The notes under the pieces were generated by a model. That model did not search any database. It saw nothing but the letters and a program-made list of their open reading frames with translations, and was not told where the DNA came from. A program made the position numbers and the translations under genes. From assembly GCF_900406815.1 (NCBI RefSeq), contig NZ_OVCN01000013.1, positions 62,001 through 126,000 on the forward strand: DNA of 64,000 nucleotides, given 5' to 3'. Within the stretch, counting starts at the first letter, position 1. Each line of letters opens with the position of its first letter. Shown piece by piece: positions 9,366 to 18,302 of this stretch. Origin of the DNA: Acinetobacter haemolyticus (lineage in GTDB: Bacteria; Pseudomonadota; Gammaproteobacteria; Pseudomonadales; Moraxellaceae).

Positions 9366-10739
9366 TTAAGCAAACTGACGAATCATTTTACGGACATTTG
9401 TCTTTGCTTCAATGACTGTCATAAAGGTATAGGCACCAATGAATTTACGACTAATAAACATAAATTCTTTTGGAGGAACAGAGAAGTAGCGAGAAGCCAT
9501 TGATTGCGCTGCTTGTTGCATCACTCGACTATGAAGCTGACTTTTCTTCCAGTCATAGCGATCTTGATCATCCATAATACCAGTAGGCATGTCTGGATTG
9601 TTTTCAGGGCAACTAAATGCTTCAGTTGCAATCAAGAAAACATCTGCCATGCCTGGTTTAATACTTTCTGGCATACCATCAAAAAATTCGTAGCCTGTCA
9701 TCGCTTTGACCATGGCTGCTTTGTCGTGATCATAGCCCGCTTGAATTAAGTTACGTGCAACAGACAGCAAATTCTCATCGAATTGACGTATCGCACCAAA
9801 ATCAAGTAATACAATTTTATCGCGGACGTCAGTACCGTTCCCTAAACGGACTAAATAATTACCGAAGTTAGGATCGGTTTGCATTTCACCCCATTCAAAT
9901 AATTCACGTACTGCGATCTCTAATGATGCTTCGCCCAATTGATTTCTACGTTCTTGTGGCAAAGAGAGCATGACAGGGCTGTTTACAGGAACACCACGCT
10001 CGAAAGTCATACAGAGCACTTTTTCAGCACAGAATTCATTGACAATCTGAGGGACAATATATCGAGGATCTTCTTTTAAACGTGCAGCAAAGCGACGTGT
10101 GGTCGCTGCCTCGATACCATAATCAACTTCTCGATGCATCATTTCCCGAACTTCATCAAACCATTGATCAAATTCACGGGTCTGCGGCACCATTCGGGTG
10201 AGTTTAAGCATGTTTTTGAAAAGATTCATATCAGAATCTATCGCTTCTGCTACACCTGGATATTGGATTTTAAGTACAAGTTCTAAACCGTCAGACTTAC
10301 GGATAGCACGATGTACTTGAGCTAATGAAGCAGTCCCAATAGGTTCATGATCAATTGTCAGATCATCCATTTTAGAACCAAGTTGTTCTTGTAAATGTGC
10401 CTTAATCGCTGGCCAAGCCAAAGCAACGGTTTGGTTATTGAGAGTATTTAATGCTTGAGTAATCTCTTCAGGCAGGAAATGTTCACCATATAAGGCCATC
10501 ATTTGCCCAATTTTTACAATTGAGCCTTTTAACTTTCCAATCTCAGAAACCAAATAATGAGCTTGTTCAGCCATCGCTTTTTTACGTTTCTTCTCTTTTT
10601 CTTCCTCACTAGAGAACATAGAGGTAGCACTTGCTGTTGCCCAACGAGTTCCAGCAAGTAAAGAAGCTTTTGCAATAGATAAGCGACGATCCACAGACGA
10701 GGTTTTTAGATTCTTGAGCTTATCGTTCTGATCTGACAT
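9366..10739 (-). CDS. ABC1/ADCK/UbiB-family atypical kinase-like protein (AarF)
   Basis: The 457-residue protein has the hallmarks of the UbiB atypical kinase family: the KxGQ motif in KGSIVKIGQMMALYGEHFLP (about residues 73-92), the Ala-rich loop EPIGTASLAQVHRA, the invariant Lys in VLKIQYPG, and the metal-binding DPNFGNYL and LLDFGA motifs. Members support ubiquinone synthesis or lipid handling, mostly as ATPases. It is shorter than E. coli UbiB (546 residues), has no clear C-terminal membrane helices, and is not next to ubiE or ubiJ, so it is probably a paralogue of UbiB. It is transcribed alone. A 19-bp element at 10881-10899 lies about 140 bases upstream of the start. Confidence 0.88.
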   Translation of the reverse strand: MSDQNDKLKNLKTSSVDRRLSIAKASLLAGTRWATASATSMFSSEEEKEKKRKKAMAEQAHYLVSEIGKLKGSIVKIGQMMALYGEHFLPEEITQALNTLNNQTVALAWPAIKAHLQEQLGSKMDDLTIDHEPIGTASLAQVHRAIRKSDGLELVLKIQYPGVAEAIDSDMNLFKNMLKLTRMVPQTREFDQWFDEVREMMHREVDYGIEAATTRRFAARLKEDPRYIVPQIVNEFCAEKVLCMTFERGVPVNSPVMLSLPQERRNQLGEASLEIAVRELFEWGEMQTDPNFGNYLVRLGNGTDVRDKIVLLDFGAIRQFDENLLSVARNLIQAGYDHDKAAMVKAMTGYEFFDGMPESIKPGMADVFLIATEAFSCPENNPDMPTGIMDDQDRYDWKKSQLHSRVMQQAAQSMASRYFSVPPKEFMFISRKFIGAYTFMTVIEAKTNVRKMIRQFA

Positions 10740-10880
10740 GAAAGAAAAATCCTATGCTGAAATCGGAGGAGGGAGGAAAGCCGAGAGTTAAATTGTAGTG
10801 GATATTACAGCGTTTGAACGTATTAAAATAGTTCAATCTCTTGAATTATCAGTCTAAATTTGTGCAATACTTGAATATTA

Positions 10881-10899
10881 CAAAAATAGCCTAAGCAAA
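10881..10899 (-). repeat. 19-bp direct repeat, copy 1
   Basis: The sequence CAAAAATAGCCTAAGCAAA occurs here and again, same orientation, at 11319-11337. Read on the minus strand, it lies upstream of the ABC1-family gene. A 16-base core is also found within gor at 4565-4580. It may be a shared operator or promoter element. Confidence 0.75.
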
Positions 10900-10934
10900 A
10901 CTTTTAGCTTTTTAGAGACTAAAAAATTTATCCT

Positions 10935-11240
10935 CTAAATTCTAAACTGAATTTTTAATGCAGATTTTTTCATCAAGCTGGTGCGGTTGCTTTGAATGTG
11001 TTGCTTCAGCATTTGCTTGACTGAGCTATGATGGAAACCTACTGCATAGGCTTTGACGATGATAATACTAGGTAGGGTGAAGAAAAAATACTTGGTATCG
11101 TCTAAAGTTGCATTCGTAAAAATGCCTTCTTCAATCAAAGTATGTTTGAGCAGTTGCTTTTCAGCTTGTACGATATGTGAAGATTCATCATCCCAATAGC
11201 TCTGACGCATTGCCATTAAATTGTTATGTTTATAACTCAT
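10935..11240 (-). CDS. Small protein of unknown function
   Basis: This 101-residue protein has no signal peptide and no recognised domain. It is rich in His, Lys and Ser, with a hydrophobic core stretch YFFFTLPSIIIVKAYAVGF at about 51-69 that could be a buried strand or one weak membrane helix, and a basic C-terminus. It is bracketed by the two copies of the 19-bp repeat. The start ATG at 11240 is preceded by a GGAACTGC segment acting as a weak ribosome site. It is probably a genus-restricted gene; no function is offered. Confidence 0.6.
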   Translation of the reverse strand: MSYKHNNLMAMRQSYWDDESSHIVQAEKQLLKHTLIEEGIFTNATLDDTKYFFFTLPSIIIVKAYAVGFHHSSVKQMLKQHIQSNRTSLMKKSALKIQFRI

Positions 11241-11318
11241 ACATTGCAGTTCCTATTTTTAATCCACATTGAGCAATATATGAGGTTAGTTTAGGAATTA
11301 TCAAGAATAGATTTATAT

Positions 11319-11337
11319 CAAAAATAGCCTAAGCAAA
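11319..11337 (-). repeat. 19-bp direct repeat, copy 2
   Basis: Exact second copy of CAAAAATAGCCTAAGCAAA. On the minus strand it begins TTTGCTTAGG and lies 79 bases upstream of the small unknown gene. It is also 69 bases upstream of the plus-strand ybaK gene. Confidence 0.75.
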
Positions 11338-11405
11338 TTTAAATGTTTATCTTAAAATGCTACACTATTCCCACTTTAAAATTTTTATAAAAGCACTGAG
11401 TAACC

Positions 11406-11873
11406 ATGACGCCCGCATGTAAACTTCTAGAAAAAAACAAAATATCGTTTTCAATCCATGAGTATGAGCATGATGTAAATGCCAAAAGTTTTGGTTTAGA
11501 AGCTGCTGAAAAACTGAACTTAAATGTAGAAGAAGTATTTAAAACATTGATGGTAACGGATGAAAAAAACTATTTTATTGCAATTTTGCCTGTTAACCAT
11601 CAATTAAATCTAAAGAAAGTTGCTGGAGCTGTAGGTTGTAAAAAATTACAAATGGCGAATCCGAAAGATGCTGAACGTTTGACAGGGTATCTTGTTGGTG
11701 GAATCAGTCCGTTAGGTCAAAAGAAACGCTTAAAAACAGTGATTGATAAAAGCGCAGAAGCCTTTGATAAAATTTACGTGAGTGGTGGAAAAAGGGGATT
11801 GGATATTGGACTTCATCCTCAAGACTTGGCGAGACTATTAAGTGCTTCTTTTTTTGATATCTTAGATTATTAA
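11406..11873 (+). CDS. ybaK: Cys-tRNA(Pro)/Cys-tRNA deacylase YbaK
   Basis: YbaK is a free-standing editing domain that hydrolyses Cys-tRNA(Pro) made in error by prolyl-tRNA synthetase. The 155-residue length and the sequence fit: an N-terminal [19 protein letters not shown], the conserved Lys region VFKTLMV, and the glycine-rich [19 protein letters not shown] segment around 96-114. The -10-like TACACT lies about 40 bases before the start. It appears monocistronic; no good terminator is visible after it. Confidence 0.93.
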   Translation: MTPACKLLEKNKISFSIHEYEHDVNAKSFGLEAAEKLNLNVEEVFKTLMVTDEKNYFIAILPVNHQLNLKKVAGAVGCKKLQMANPKDAERLTGYLVGGISPLGQKKRLKTVIDKSAEAFDKIYVSGGKRGLDIGLHPQDLARLLSASFFDILDY

Positions 11874-11960
11874 TACGTGAAAAATATTTCATTTCAGAAT
11901 CATTTTTAAATTTCATACATCTATAAAAACTATTGATGGTTAGGAGCTGATCATTTTATT

Positions 11961-11980
11961 TAATGAGAATTATTATTATC
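11961..11980. promoter_or_regulatory. Fur-box-like site 1
   Basis: TAATGAGAATTATTATTATC resembles the Fur consensus built from GATAAT hexamers. It is imperfect in the right half and weaker than the site at 12077. Confidence 0.55.
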
Positions 11981-12076
11981 TTTTTGTATCTTTACTGAGC
12001 TGCACTGTTGTTAATTAAAATATATTCAATGATTTAGACGTATTTTGTCAGGTTCTTTTATAGAATTGAAATATTA

Positions 12077-12095
12077 AATGATAATAATTATCATT
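12077..12095. promoter_or_regulatory. Fur box 2, perfect 9-1-9 palindrome
   Basis: AATGATAATAATTATCATT is a perfect 9-1-9 inverted repeat and matches the 7-1-7 Fur core TGATAAT-A-ATTATCA. It lies about 100 bases before the start of the first NIS synthetase, where it should give iron repression of the whole cluster. Confidence 0.88.
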
Positions 12096-12195
12096 AGTTC
12101 TATCTTAATTACAAACTCCCTTGTACGTAAGATGTGTTTCAGGCCTAAAACATTTCGAAAAAAAATTAACTCTCTTCATAAGAGGATATCGACAG

Positions 12196-13980
12196 ATGCA
12201 ATCACTTGCTAATCGGTTGGCGTTACAACATTTCGTCAACGCATATACGCAAGAAACTGGCAAAGGTCACTTGCTTCACAAAAGTCAGCAATCTATTCAA
12301 TTACAGACGTTTAGCCAAGGTTTGACGCTGTTATCTATACCGATTAACTCTATTCAAGCACGATGCTATTTCCCTTTATCTTATGTTAGCGCTGTAGGAA
12401 GACATCGCTTAGCTGATTTTCCGCAAATCATTATCGACGAAAAAATTAAGGTATTTAGTCCTGTTGCAATTGTTGGGTTATTGCTTGAGGAACTTGTTCA
12501 TGAATCCTCTGTTGATTTAGACGCAGCCTCTTTAGTTGAGAAATGGATACAAAGTCGAGATGCTTTACAACAATTTTTAGTGCAGCGTGAAAAAGATTTC
12601 GATGATTTGATTCAAGCAGGTCAGAATTTTATTGAAACAGAGCAGGCTTTAATTTTAGGGCATAGTATGCACCCAGCGCCGAAAAGTAGAACGGGTTTTG
12701 TACATGAAGATTGGTTAAAGTATTCACCAGAACATAAAGGAAAAACCCAACTCTATTACTGGCTTGTACACCAGGATTATATTGCAGAAGGTAGTGCGAC
12801 TGATGAATCTATTTCAGCGCAATTAAAAACTGCATTACAGTGGTATTTATCTGAAAACGATCTCAATCTAATTAAAACCCATAGCGAATATAAATTGCTT
12901 CCATTACATCCATGGCAAGCTCGTTATTTGCAAAGTAAGCCTTGGTTTGAACGTCTAAAGCAAACGGGACAATTAATTGATTTAGGCTTGCGTGGTTGGC
13001 AGTTTTCTCCAACGACTTCGATCCGTACACTTGCTAGTTTTAATGCACCATGGATGGTGAAGCCATCACTTTCGGTCATGATTACCAATTCAATTCGCGT
13101 CAATTTAGCGAAAGAATGCCATCGTGGTGAACTTACACATCGTTTATGGCACAGCGAATTTGGTAAAAATATTTTAAAACAGTGTCCAAGCCTAAAAGCA
13201 GTCAATGATCCAGCGTGGATTGCCTTAAAAATAGATGATGAAGTGATCAATGAAAGTATTTGTATTTTCCGAGATCAGCCATTCCATCCCCGGCAACAAG
13301 TCACTTGTATCGCATCTTTATGTCAGGATCACCCAAGTAAGCCTTTAAATCGTTTTAATGCCTTATTTGCAAAAATCGCGAAAGCGCATCCTGATGCTGA
13401 TGCCGCAGAGATCGCTTTGGATTGGTTCAATCGTTTCCTAGAAGTCAGTTTGCAACCCCTAATGTATGTTTACCATCGTTACGGCATGGCATTTGAATCA
13501 CATCAACAGAATGTATTGTTGGAACTAGAGAATCATTTTCCGAAAACTTTATGGCTGCGTGATAACCAAGGTTTTTACTATATTGAAGAATTTGCCACCG
13601 AAATTCTGCAAGCCTTGCCTGAACTCAAAGAAAAAGCCTTTGCTGTGGGACCAAAAGATTTTGTTGATGAACGTTTTAGCTATTATTTCTTTGGAAATAC
13701 CTTATTCGGGATTATTAATGCGATTGGTGCAACAGGCGATATCACCGAAGGTGAGTTGTTAGAGCATCTTACTAGCTTCTTAGAAGAACAATTACAACAA
13801 TATCCTGATAGCACCTTATTAAAAGGATTATTGTTCGGCTCAACTCTGCCTTATAAAGGTAATTTACTCACACGTTTGCACGAGTTAGATGAGCTGATCG
13901 CACCTGTTGAAAATCAATCTGTTTATGTACAACTGCCAAATCCACTGCGTATTTCACAGAAGGATGTCAGTTATGCTTGA
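12196..13980 (+). CDS. IucA/IucC-family (NIS) siderophore synthetase, first copy
   Basis: NIS synthetases join citrate or a citrate half-amide to an amine or hydroxylamine using ATP. From the ATG at 12196, with AGAGGA upstream, it has 594 residues, normal for the family. Recognisable blocks are GHSMHPAPKSR, LPLHPWQARYL, SPTTSIRTLASF and the C-terminal FhuF-like part with YRYG-type motif YHRYGMAFESHQQN. It opens a tightly packed operon: its last codons overlap the hydroxylase gene. Order and content match the acinetoferrin (acbA) and aerobactin-type loci. Whether it is the first or second condensing enzyme cannot be told from sequence alone. Confidence 0.93.
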   Translation: MQSLANRLALQHFVNAYTQETGKGHLLHKSQQSIQLQTFSQGLTLLSIPINSIQARCYFPLSYVSAVGRHRLADFPQIIIDEKIKVFSPVAIVGLLLEELVHESSVDLDAASLVEKWIQSRDALQQFLVQREKDFDDLIQAGQNFIETEQALILGHSMHPAPKSRTGFVHEDWLKYSPEHKGKTQLYYWLVHQDYIAEGSATDESISAQLKTALQWYLSENDLNLIKTHSEYKLLPLHPWQARYLQSKPWFERLKQTGQLIDLGLRGWQFSPTTSIRTLASFNAPWMVKPSLSVMITNSIRVNLAKECHRGELTHRLWHSEFGKNILKQCPSLKAVNDPAWIALKIDDEVINESICIFRDQPFHPRQQVTCIASLCQDHPSKPLNRFNALFAKIAKAHPDADAAEIALDWFNRFLEVSLQPLMYVYHRYGMAFESHQQNVLLELENHFPKTLWLRDNQGFYYIEEFATEILQALPELKEKAFAVGPKDFVDERFSYYFFGNTLFGIINAIGATGDITEGELLEHLTSFLEEQLQQYPDSTLLKGLLFGSTLPYKGNLLTRLHELDELIAPVENQSVYVQLPNPLRISQKDVSYA

Positions 13981-15454
13981 TTTTATTGGAATTGGTCTAG
14001 GGCCTTTTAATTTAAGTCTTGCGAGTTTGTTGCACAACAAAAGCTCACTTAATTACGCGTTTTTCGAGCAAAAGGCGCAATTCGATTGGCATGCAGGTAT
14101 GCAATTACCTAATACGGTATTGCAAGTTCCTTTTATGGCGGATTTGGTTTCGATGGTTGATCCCACCAGTCCATTTAGTTTCTTAAATTATCTGCGTCAT
14201 CAGCAACGTTTATATAAGTTTTATTTTTTAGAACAGCCACATATTCCTCGTTGTGAGTATAACCATTATTGCCAATGGGTAGCAGAGCAACTTGATTGTA
14301 TCGAATATCAATCGCGGGTTTTAAAGATTGAACCGCAAGCTGTTGGTTTTAAAGTTATTGTTGAATCACAAGGTATTCAGCAAAGTTATTTGTGTCGTCA
14401 TTTGGTGATTGGAAGCGGTAATGTTCCTTATTTACCTGAATGTTTGGCCAAAGTTCAACAACAACAACCGCAAAAATGTCTTCATTCAGCACAATATATG
14501 ACGCATGCTGATACAGATTTACACGGCGATGTGGTTGTGCTTGGTTCGGGACAGTCTGCAGCAGAAGTGTTTATTGATTTGTTTGATGAACAGGAAAACA
14601 CGGTTCATCAGCAGTTTGATTTGCATTGGTTTACCCGTTCTCAAGGTTTCTTTCCAATGGAATATGCCCCATTAGGCTTGGAACACTTTAGCCCAGACTA
14701 TGCGCAACATTTTTATGATTTGTCTGCACAGCAGAAAGATAAGCAATTACAGCAACAAGCCTTGTTATACAAGGGTATTAGCGCAAAAACCATTCGTGAA
14801 ATTTATCAAAAACTTTATCATCGCAGCATTGGTGGGCAACATTTGCAGACGCATTTACATAGTCAATGTGATTTGAAAGATGCGGAAGTATTGGATACAC
14901 AAAAAATTCGATTACATTTCCAACATCGTGCTACGACACAGATTTTCCATCTTGATTGTGACTTTCTTGTAGCAGCAACGGGTTATTTCACGCCTGACTT
15001 TGGTTTTATGCAAATGCTGAAGCCTTATATCGAGTTTGATCATAAACAGCGTTGGCAGATTACAGAAGACTATCGTGTTGTACATCGTCTGAATGGTCAT
15101 ATCTTTGTTCAAAACCAAGAAATGCATAGCCACGGTGTTGGTACGCCTGACTTGGGACTTGGTGCTTACCGTGCAGCGACGATTATTAATCAACTGCTTG
15201 GTGAATCACTTTATGAACTAGGGAATCAAGCGCAAACTTTCCAACACTTTAATCTTTCTCAAAACCCAAAAATTTGTATGGCAGATGACAAAGTCCAATC
15301 AAAAGACTGCCTTTGTGAAAATACTGTCAGCAAAAACCATTCAATTTTCAAAAAAACAGAACAGAACATGATGACAACGCATCCTAATCGTCGTGGTGCA
15401 AACACACGCACACAAACTGCTTCTGTACATTCAACTTATGAGAAACTGATATGA
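13973..15454 (+). CDS. Amine N-hydroxylase (lysine N6-hydroxylase/ornithine N5-oxygenase family)
   Basis: This FAD- and NADPH-dependent monooxygenase should hydroxylate a primary amine to form the siderophore hydroxamate. The start at 13973 has AGAAGGA about eight bases upstream and gives 493 residues. FAD motif GIGLGPFNLSLA is at residues 5-16, the substrate region DWHAGMQLPNTVLQVPFMADLVS follows (quoted in parts: DWHAGMQLPN, FMADLVSMVDPTSPF), the NADPH motif VLGSGQSAAE is near 185, and the ATGY motif AATGYFTPDF is near 329-338. The last 60 residues extend beyond the usual 425-440 and look unstructured. In acinetoferrin-type loci the substrate is 1,3-diaminopropane; in aerobactin it is lysine. 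Sequence alone does not decide. Confidence 0.93.
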   Translation: MLDFIGIGLGPFNLSLASLLHNKSSLNYAFFEQKAQFDWHAGMQLPNTVLQVPFMADLVSMVDPTSPFSFLNYLRHQQRLYKFYFLEQPHIPRCEYNHYCQWVAEQLDCIEYQSRVLKIEPQAVGFKVIVESQGIQQSYLCRHLVIGSGNVPYLPECLAKVQQQQPQKCLHSAQYMTHADTDLHGDVVVLGSGQSAAEVFIDLFDEQENTVHQQFDLHWFTRSQGFFPMEYAPLGLEHFSPDYAQHFYDLSAQQKDKQLQQQALLYKGISAKTIREIYQKLYHRSIGGQHLQTHLHSQCDLKDAEVLDTQKIRLHFQHRATTQIFHLDCDFLVAATGYFTPDFGFMQMLKPYIEFDHKQRWQITEDYRVVHRLNGHIFVQNQEMHSHGVGTPDLGLGAYRAATIINQLLGESLYELGNQAQTFQHFNLSQNPKICMADDKVQSKDCLCENTVSKNHSIFKKTEQNMMTTHPNRRGANTRTQTASVHSTYEKLI

Positions 15455-17268
15455 ACTTTGCAACTTTAAAAATTAATCAGCAGCAATGGCGTGCCGCAGG
15501 ACAGCGTCTCATTGAAATGGCGATTGCAGAGTTTCTATACGAAGAAATTATTGAAGTTAAAGAGTTGTCAGTAGGTCGTTATCAATTAGATCTAGGCAAT
15601 CGTCAGTATGAATTCCAAGGACATCAATATCTACTCGGACACTGGAATATTCATGAAGCTTCAGTGCGTGATGTAACCCCTGGTCAGGAAAATGATCAAT
15701 CTGCTTGGAATTTACATGAGTTCATTGTCGCAATGTCTGACAGTTCTAATGTAAAGCCATTTACCAAAGCGTATTTGATCAAAGAAATGAACAATACTTG
15801 GCTGGCAGAAGCGCATTTGTTTAATGAAATGCGTTTGCCAAGCGCTGCAGTTCTGACTGAACCCCACTATAAAGTTGAAGGTATGTTACGCGGTCATCCT
15901 TGGCTCATCATGAGTAAGGGACGTATGGGCTTTGGTTATGACGACTATCTGACCTCAGCACCAGAACTTTCACCTGAAGTAAAAGTGTTGTGGTTAGCCG
16001 TACATCGTGATTTAGCAGAGTATCGAAGTACTGAAGATTGGAACGCATGTGGTTTATATCAGCATGAGTTTGATGCCAATGAACTACAGCAGTTCATCAA
16101 TATTCTCCAAGAAAAAAATCTAGACCCGCAAAATTACTTTTTAATTCCAGTACACGCATGGCAATGGCATCAATGGCTCGTTCCAACATATGCAAATGAG
16201 ATTGTCGATCAGAAAATCATTGAGCTGAATATCAGCCAAGATAGTTATGTACCGATGCAATCGATTCGTACTTTATGCAATACATCAAATCTACAACGTC
16301 ATTACATTAAACTGCCAGTCAGTATTTTTAATACCGCTGTCTATCGTGGATTACCTTCAAAACGTAATCTTGCAGCACCAGCAGTGACCGCATGGTTAAA
16401 ACAGATTCATCAACAAGATCAAGACTTACAAAATACAGGTGTGATTTTCTTGGGAGAAGTTGCGACTTTAACGATTCATCAGCCTTGTTTCGATCGCATT
16501 GATGGCGCACCGTATCAATTTAAAGAGCTGTTCGGTTGTTTATGGCGCGAAAGTGTTGATCGTTATGTTGATTCATCTCATCAAGTGTTATCTCAAGCAG
16601 CATTGTTACATCGTGATATTTCAGGTCAATCGATCCTGAGCGTGTTGATTCAGGCATCAGGTTTAAGCCCTTTGGCTTGGTTAGCACAATTTGCTCAAGT
16701 CAGCATGAGTCCATTATTACTTTGCTTATATCGTTATGGTTTAGCATTTTCACCGCACGGTGAGAACACCATGTTGGTACATGAAAATGGTGTACCAAAA
16801 GCCATGGTATTAAAAGATTTCATTGATGATATTAATTTGGTGGATGAGGATTTCCCTGAGTTAGCTCAGTTGCCACCTGAAGCGGATTTGTTATTACGAC
16901 ATGAGGCGACCGATCTAAGTCATTTTATTTTCACAGGTTTATTTATGGTGCATTACCGCTATATCTGTAATGTGTTCCTACAAGATTATCCTGAATATTC
17001 TGAACTTGATTTTTGGCAGACTATTTCCAACACGATTGTTGAATTTAACCAAAAACATCCGGAACTGGCTGAGCGCGCTGACAAATTTGCCATGTTGCGT
17101 CCAAACTACACCAAGATTTGCTTAAACCGTGTGCGTTTGTTTACCACGAGTTATAACGATGAAGCAGAGCGTCCCGTTCCTGTATTCCTTGATCCTATTG
17201 CAAATCCTGTCAGCCCAGAAACATTGAAAACATGGGCAGAACAACCTCGCCAAGCGAAAGCGGGCTAA
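15451..17268 (+). CDS. IucA/IucC-family (NIS) siderophore synthetase, second copy
   Basis: This second NIS synthetase has 605 residues and starts within the stop of the hydroxylase gene (ATGA overlap). Diagnostic blocks include GHPWLIMSKGRMGFG, IPVHAWQWHQWL, PMQSIRTLCNTS, KLPVSIFNTAVYRG and YRYGLAFSPHGENTML. It is clearly homologous to, but distinct from, the first copy, in line with two sequential condensations on the two ends of citrate. The pairing of two NIS synthetases with one N-hydroxylase and one acyltransferase is the aerobactin/rhizobactin/acinetoferrin arrangement. Confidence 0.93.
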   Translation: MNFATLKINQQQWRAAGQRLIEMAIAEFLYEEIIEVKELSVGRYQLDLGNRQYEFQGHQYLLGHWNIHEASVRDVTPGQENDQSAWNLHEFIVAMSDSSNVKPFTKAYLIKEMNNTWLAEAHLFNEMRLPSAAVLTEPHYKVEGMLRGHPWLIMSKGRMGFGYDDYLTSAPELSPEVKVLWLAVHRDLAEYRSTEDWNACGLYQHEFDANELQQFINILQEKNLDPQNYFLIPVHAWQWHQWLVPTYANEIVDQKIIELNISQDSYVPMQSIRTLCNTSNLQRHYIKLPVSIFNTAVYRGLPSKRNLAAPAVTAWLKQIHQQDQDLQNTGVIFLGEVATLTIHQPCFDRIDGAPYQFKELFGCLWRESVDRYVDSSHQVLSQAALLHRDISGQSILSVLIQASGLSPLAWLAQFAQVSMSPLLLCLYRYGLAFSPHGENTMLVHENGVPKAMVLKDFIDDINLVDEDFPELAQLPPEADLLLRHEATDLSHFIFTGLFMVHYRYICNVFLQDYPEYSELDFWQTISNTIVEFNQKHPELAERADKFAMLRPNYTKICLNRVRLFTTSYNDEAERPVPVFLDPIANPVSPETLKTWAEQPRQAKAG

Positions 17269-17295
17269 TTTTATTCGTCATTTTATAGGTTCGAT

Positions 17296-17934
17296 ATGAA
17301 AACAATCTCTCAGCAATTACCAGATTATTTTGAATACTTTGAGGATGGGACTCAGTACTACTTGCGTCAAGTGCAATATCCGCAAGATATTCCTTTATTA
17401 CATAAATGGATGCATGAACCACATGTGATTCCACAGTGGCAGTTGAATAAATCGGAACTGGAGTTACAAGTTTACTTCGACAAAATGCTTGCAGATGATC
17501 ATCACCGTTTATTGATCGTCGGGATTGATGGGAAAGATGTGGGCTATACGGAAATTTATGAAGGTAAACGAGATCGTTTGGGCCGTTATTACGATGGTGA
17601 TGACAATGATCTAGGTTGGCATTTACTTTTTGGTGACAAATCAGTGTTCGGTAAAGGTTTTTTACGCCCAACTATTCGTTTACTCAGCTTCTATATTTTT
17701 GAGCATTCTAAAGCTAAAAAAATCGTAGGTGAGCCAGATCATACCGTTAAACCTTATGCAGTAGTCGTAGCAGAGCTTTGTTATGAAAGCCAACGTTTAA
17801 TACCAATGCCTGAAAAAACTGCGATGTTGTATTACTGCTTTAGAGAAACTTTTTATAACAAGTTTGGACATTATTACCAGACTTCACAACAACAGCTAGC
17901 TAATCAGCCAGCCAAACTCCTGAGTGTTACATGA
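17296..17934 (+). CDS. GNAT-type N-acyltransferase for siderophore hydroxamate formation
   Basis: This 212-residue protein belongs to the IucB/AlcB/RhbD acyltransferase group (MbtK/IucB-like domain). It should acylate the N-hydroxyamine; the donor would be acetyl-CoA in aerobactin or a medium-chain enoyl-CoA in acinetoferrin. Visible family features are HKWMHEPHVIPQW near residues 35-47, DVGYTEIYE and the GWHLLFGDKSVFGKGF segment that contributes the CoA-binding fold. It is shorter than E. coli IucB (315 residues) and closer in size to AlcB and RhbD. The start of the following gene overlaps its stop (ATGA). Confidence 0.88.
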   Translation: MKTISQQLPDYFEYFEDGTQYYLRQVQYPQDIPLLHKWMHEPHVIPQWQLNKSELELQVYFDKMLADDHHRLLIVGIDGKDVGYTEIYEGKRDRLGRYYDGDDNDLGWHLLFGDKSVFGKGFLRPTIRLLSFYIFEHSKAKKIVGEPDHTVKPYAVVVAELCYESQRLIPMPEKTAMLYYCFRETFYNKFGHYYQTSQQQLANQPAKLLSVT

Positions 17935-18302
17935 GCTTATATATCAATGAAATGCATATCCTAGACATGCGCTTTGCGGCGCATGTCTCGGTAGCAGAAT
18001 TTGAGCAATGGCTAGCACGAATTCAGCACTATTTCGAACATCAGCGAAATTTTGTGTTGATTATGCAAACCGATGCAAATACTGAATTTCCTGAAGAATA
18101 TAGGACAATTCAAGGCAAGTGGTATAAACAATATAAACAAGATTTTTACCAATATTGCTTAGGTTTTGCGCGTATTGCCCAAGATGAAGAAGACCGTATT
18201 CGATTGGATACGCCAGCGCTGCACAAAGCTTGGAATGTTCCATATTTTGTCAGTGTAGACAAAGCTGAAGCTACGCAATGGGCGATGCAGAGGTATTTAT
18301 GA
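17931..18302 (+). CDS. Small siderophore-cluster protein of unknown function
   Basis: The 123-residue protein has no signal peptide and no known catalytic motif. It is rich in Trp, Tyr and acidic residues, with the segment HVSVAEFEQWLARIQHYF near the N-terminus and a C-terminal DKAEATQWAMQRYL. It is translationally coupled on both sides (ATGA overlaps with the acyltransferase and with the MFS gene), so it is almost certainly part of siderophore metabolism. A SpoIIAA/STAS-like alpha/beta fold is possible from the alternating pattern, but this is a guess. Confidence 0.75.
   Translation: MSLYINEMHILDMRFAAHVSVAEFEQWLARIQHYFEHQRNFVLIMQTDANTEFPEEYRTIQGKWYKQYKQDFYQYCLGFARIAQDEEDRIRLDTPALHKAWNVPYFVSVDKAEATQWAMQRYL

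Larger units (their letters stand above)
11874..12195 (+). promoter_or_regulatory. Siderophore operon control region
   Basis: This 322-base spacer between ybaK and the first siderophore gene is strongly AT-rich. It holds two Fur-box-like sequences (11961-11980 and 12077-12095). The frame of the following gene is open up to a TTG at 12121, but nothing suggests coding before 12196. Confidence 0.75.

Noticed and set aside
13907-13972. Longer N-terminus for the N-hydroxylase from an ATG at 13907
   Set aside because: It would overlap the previous gene by 74 bases, lacks a ribosome site, and the FAD motif starts right after the 13973 ATG, as is normal for the family.
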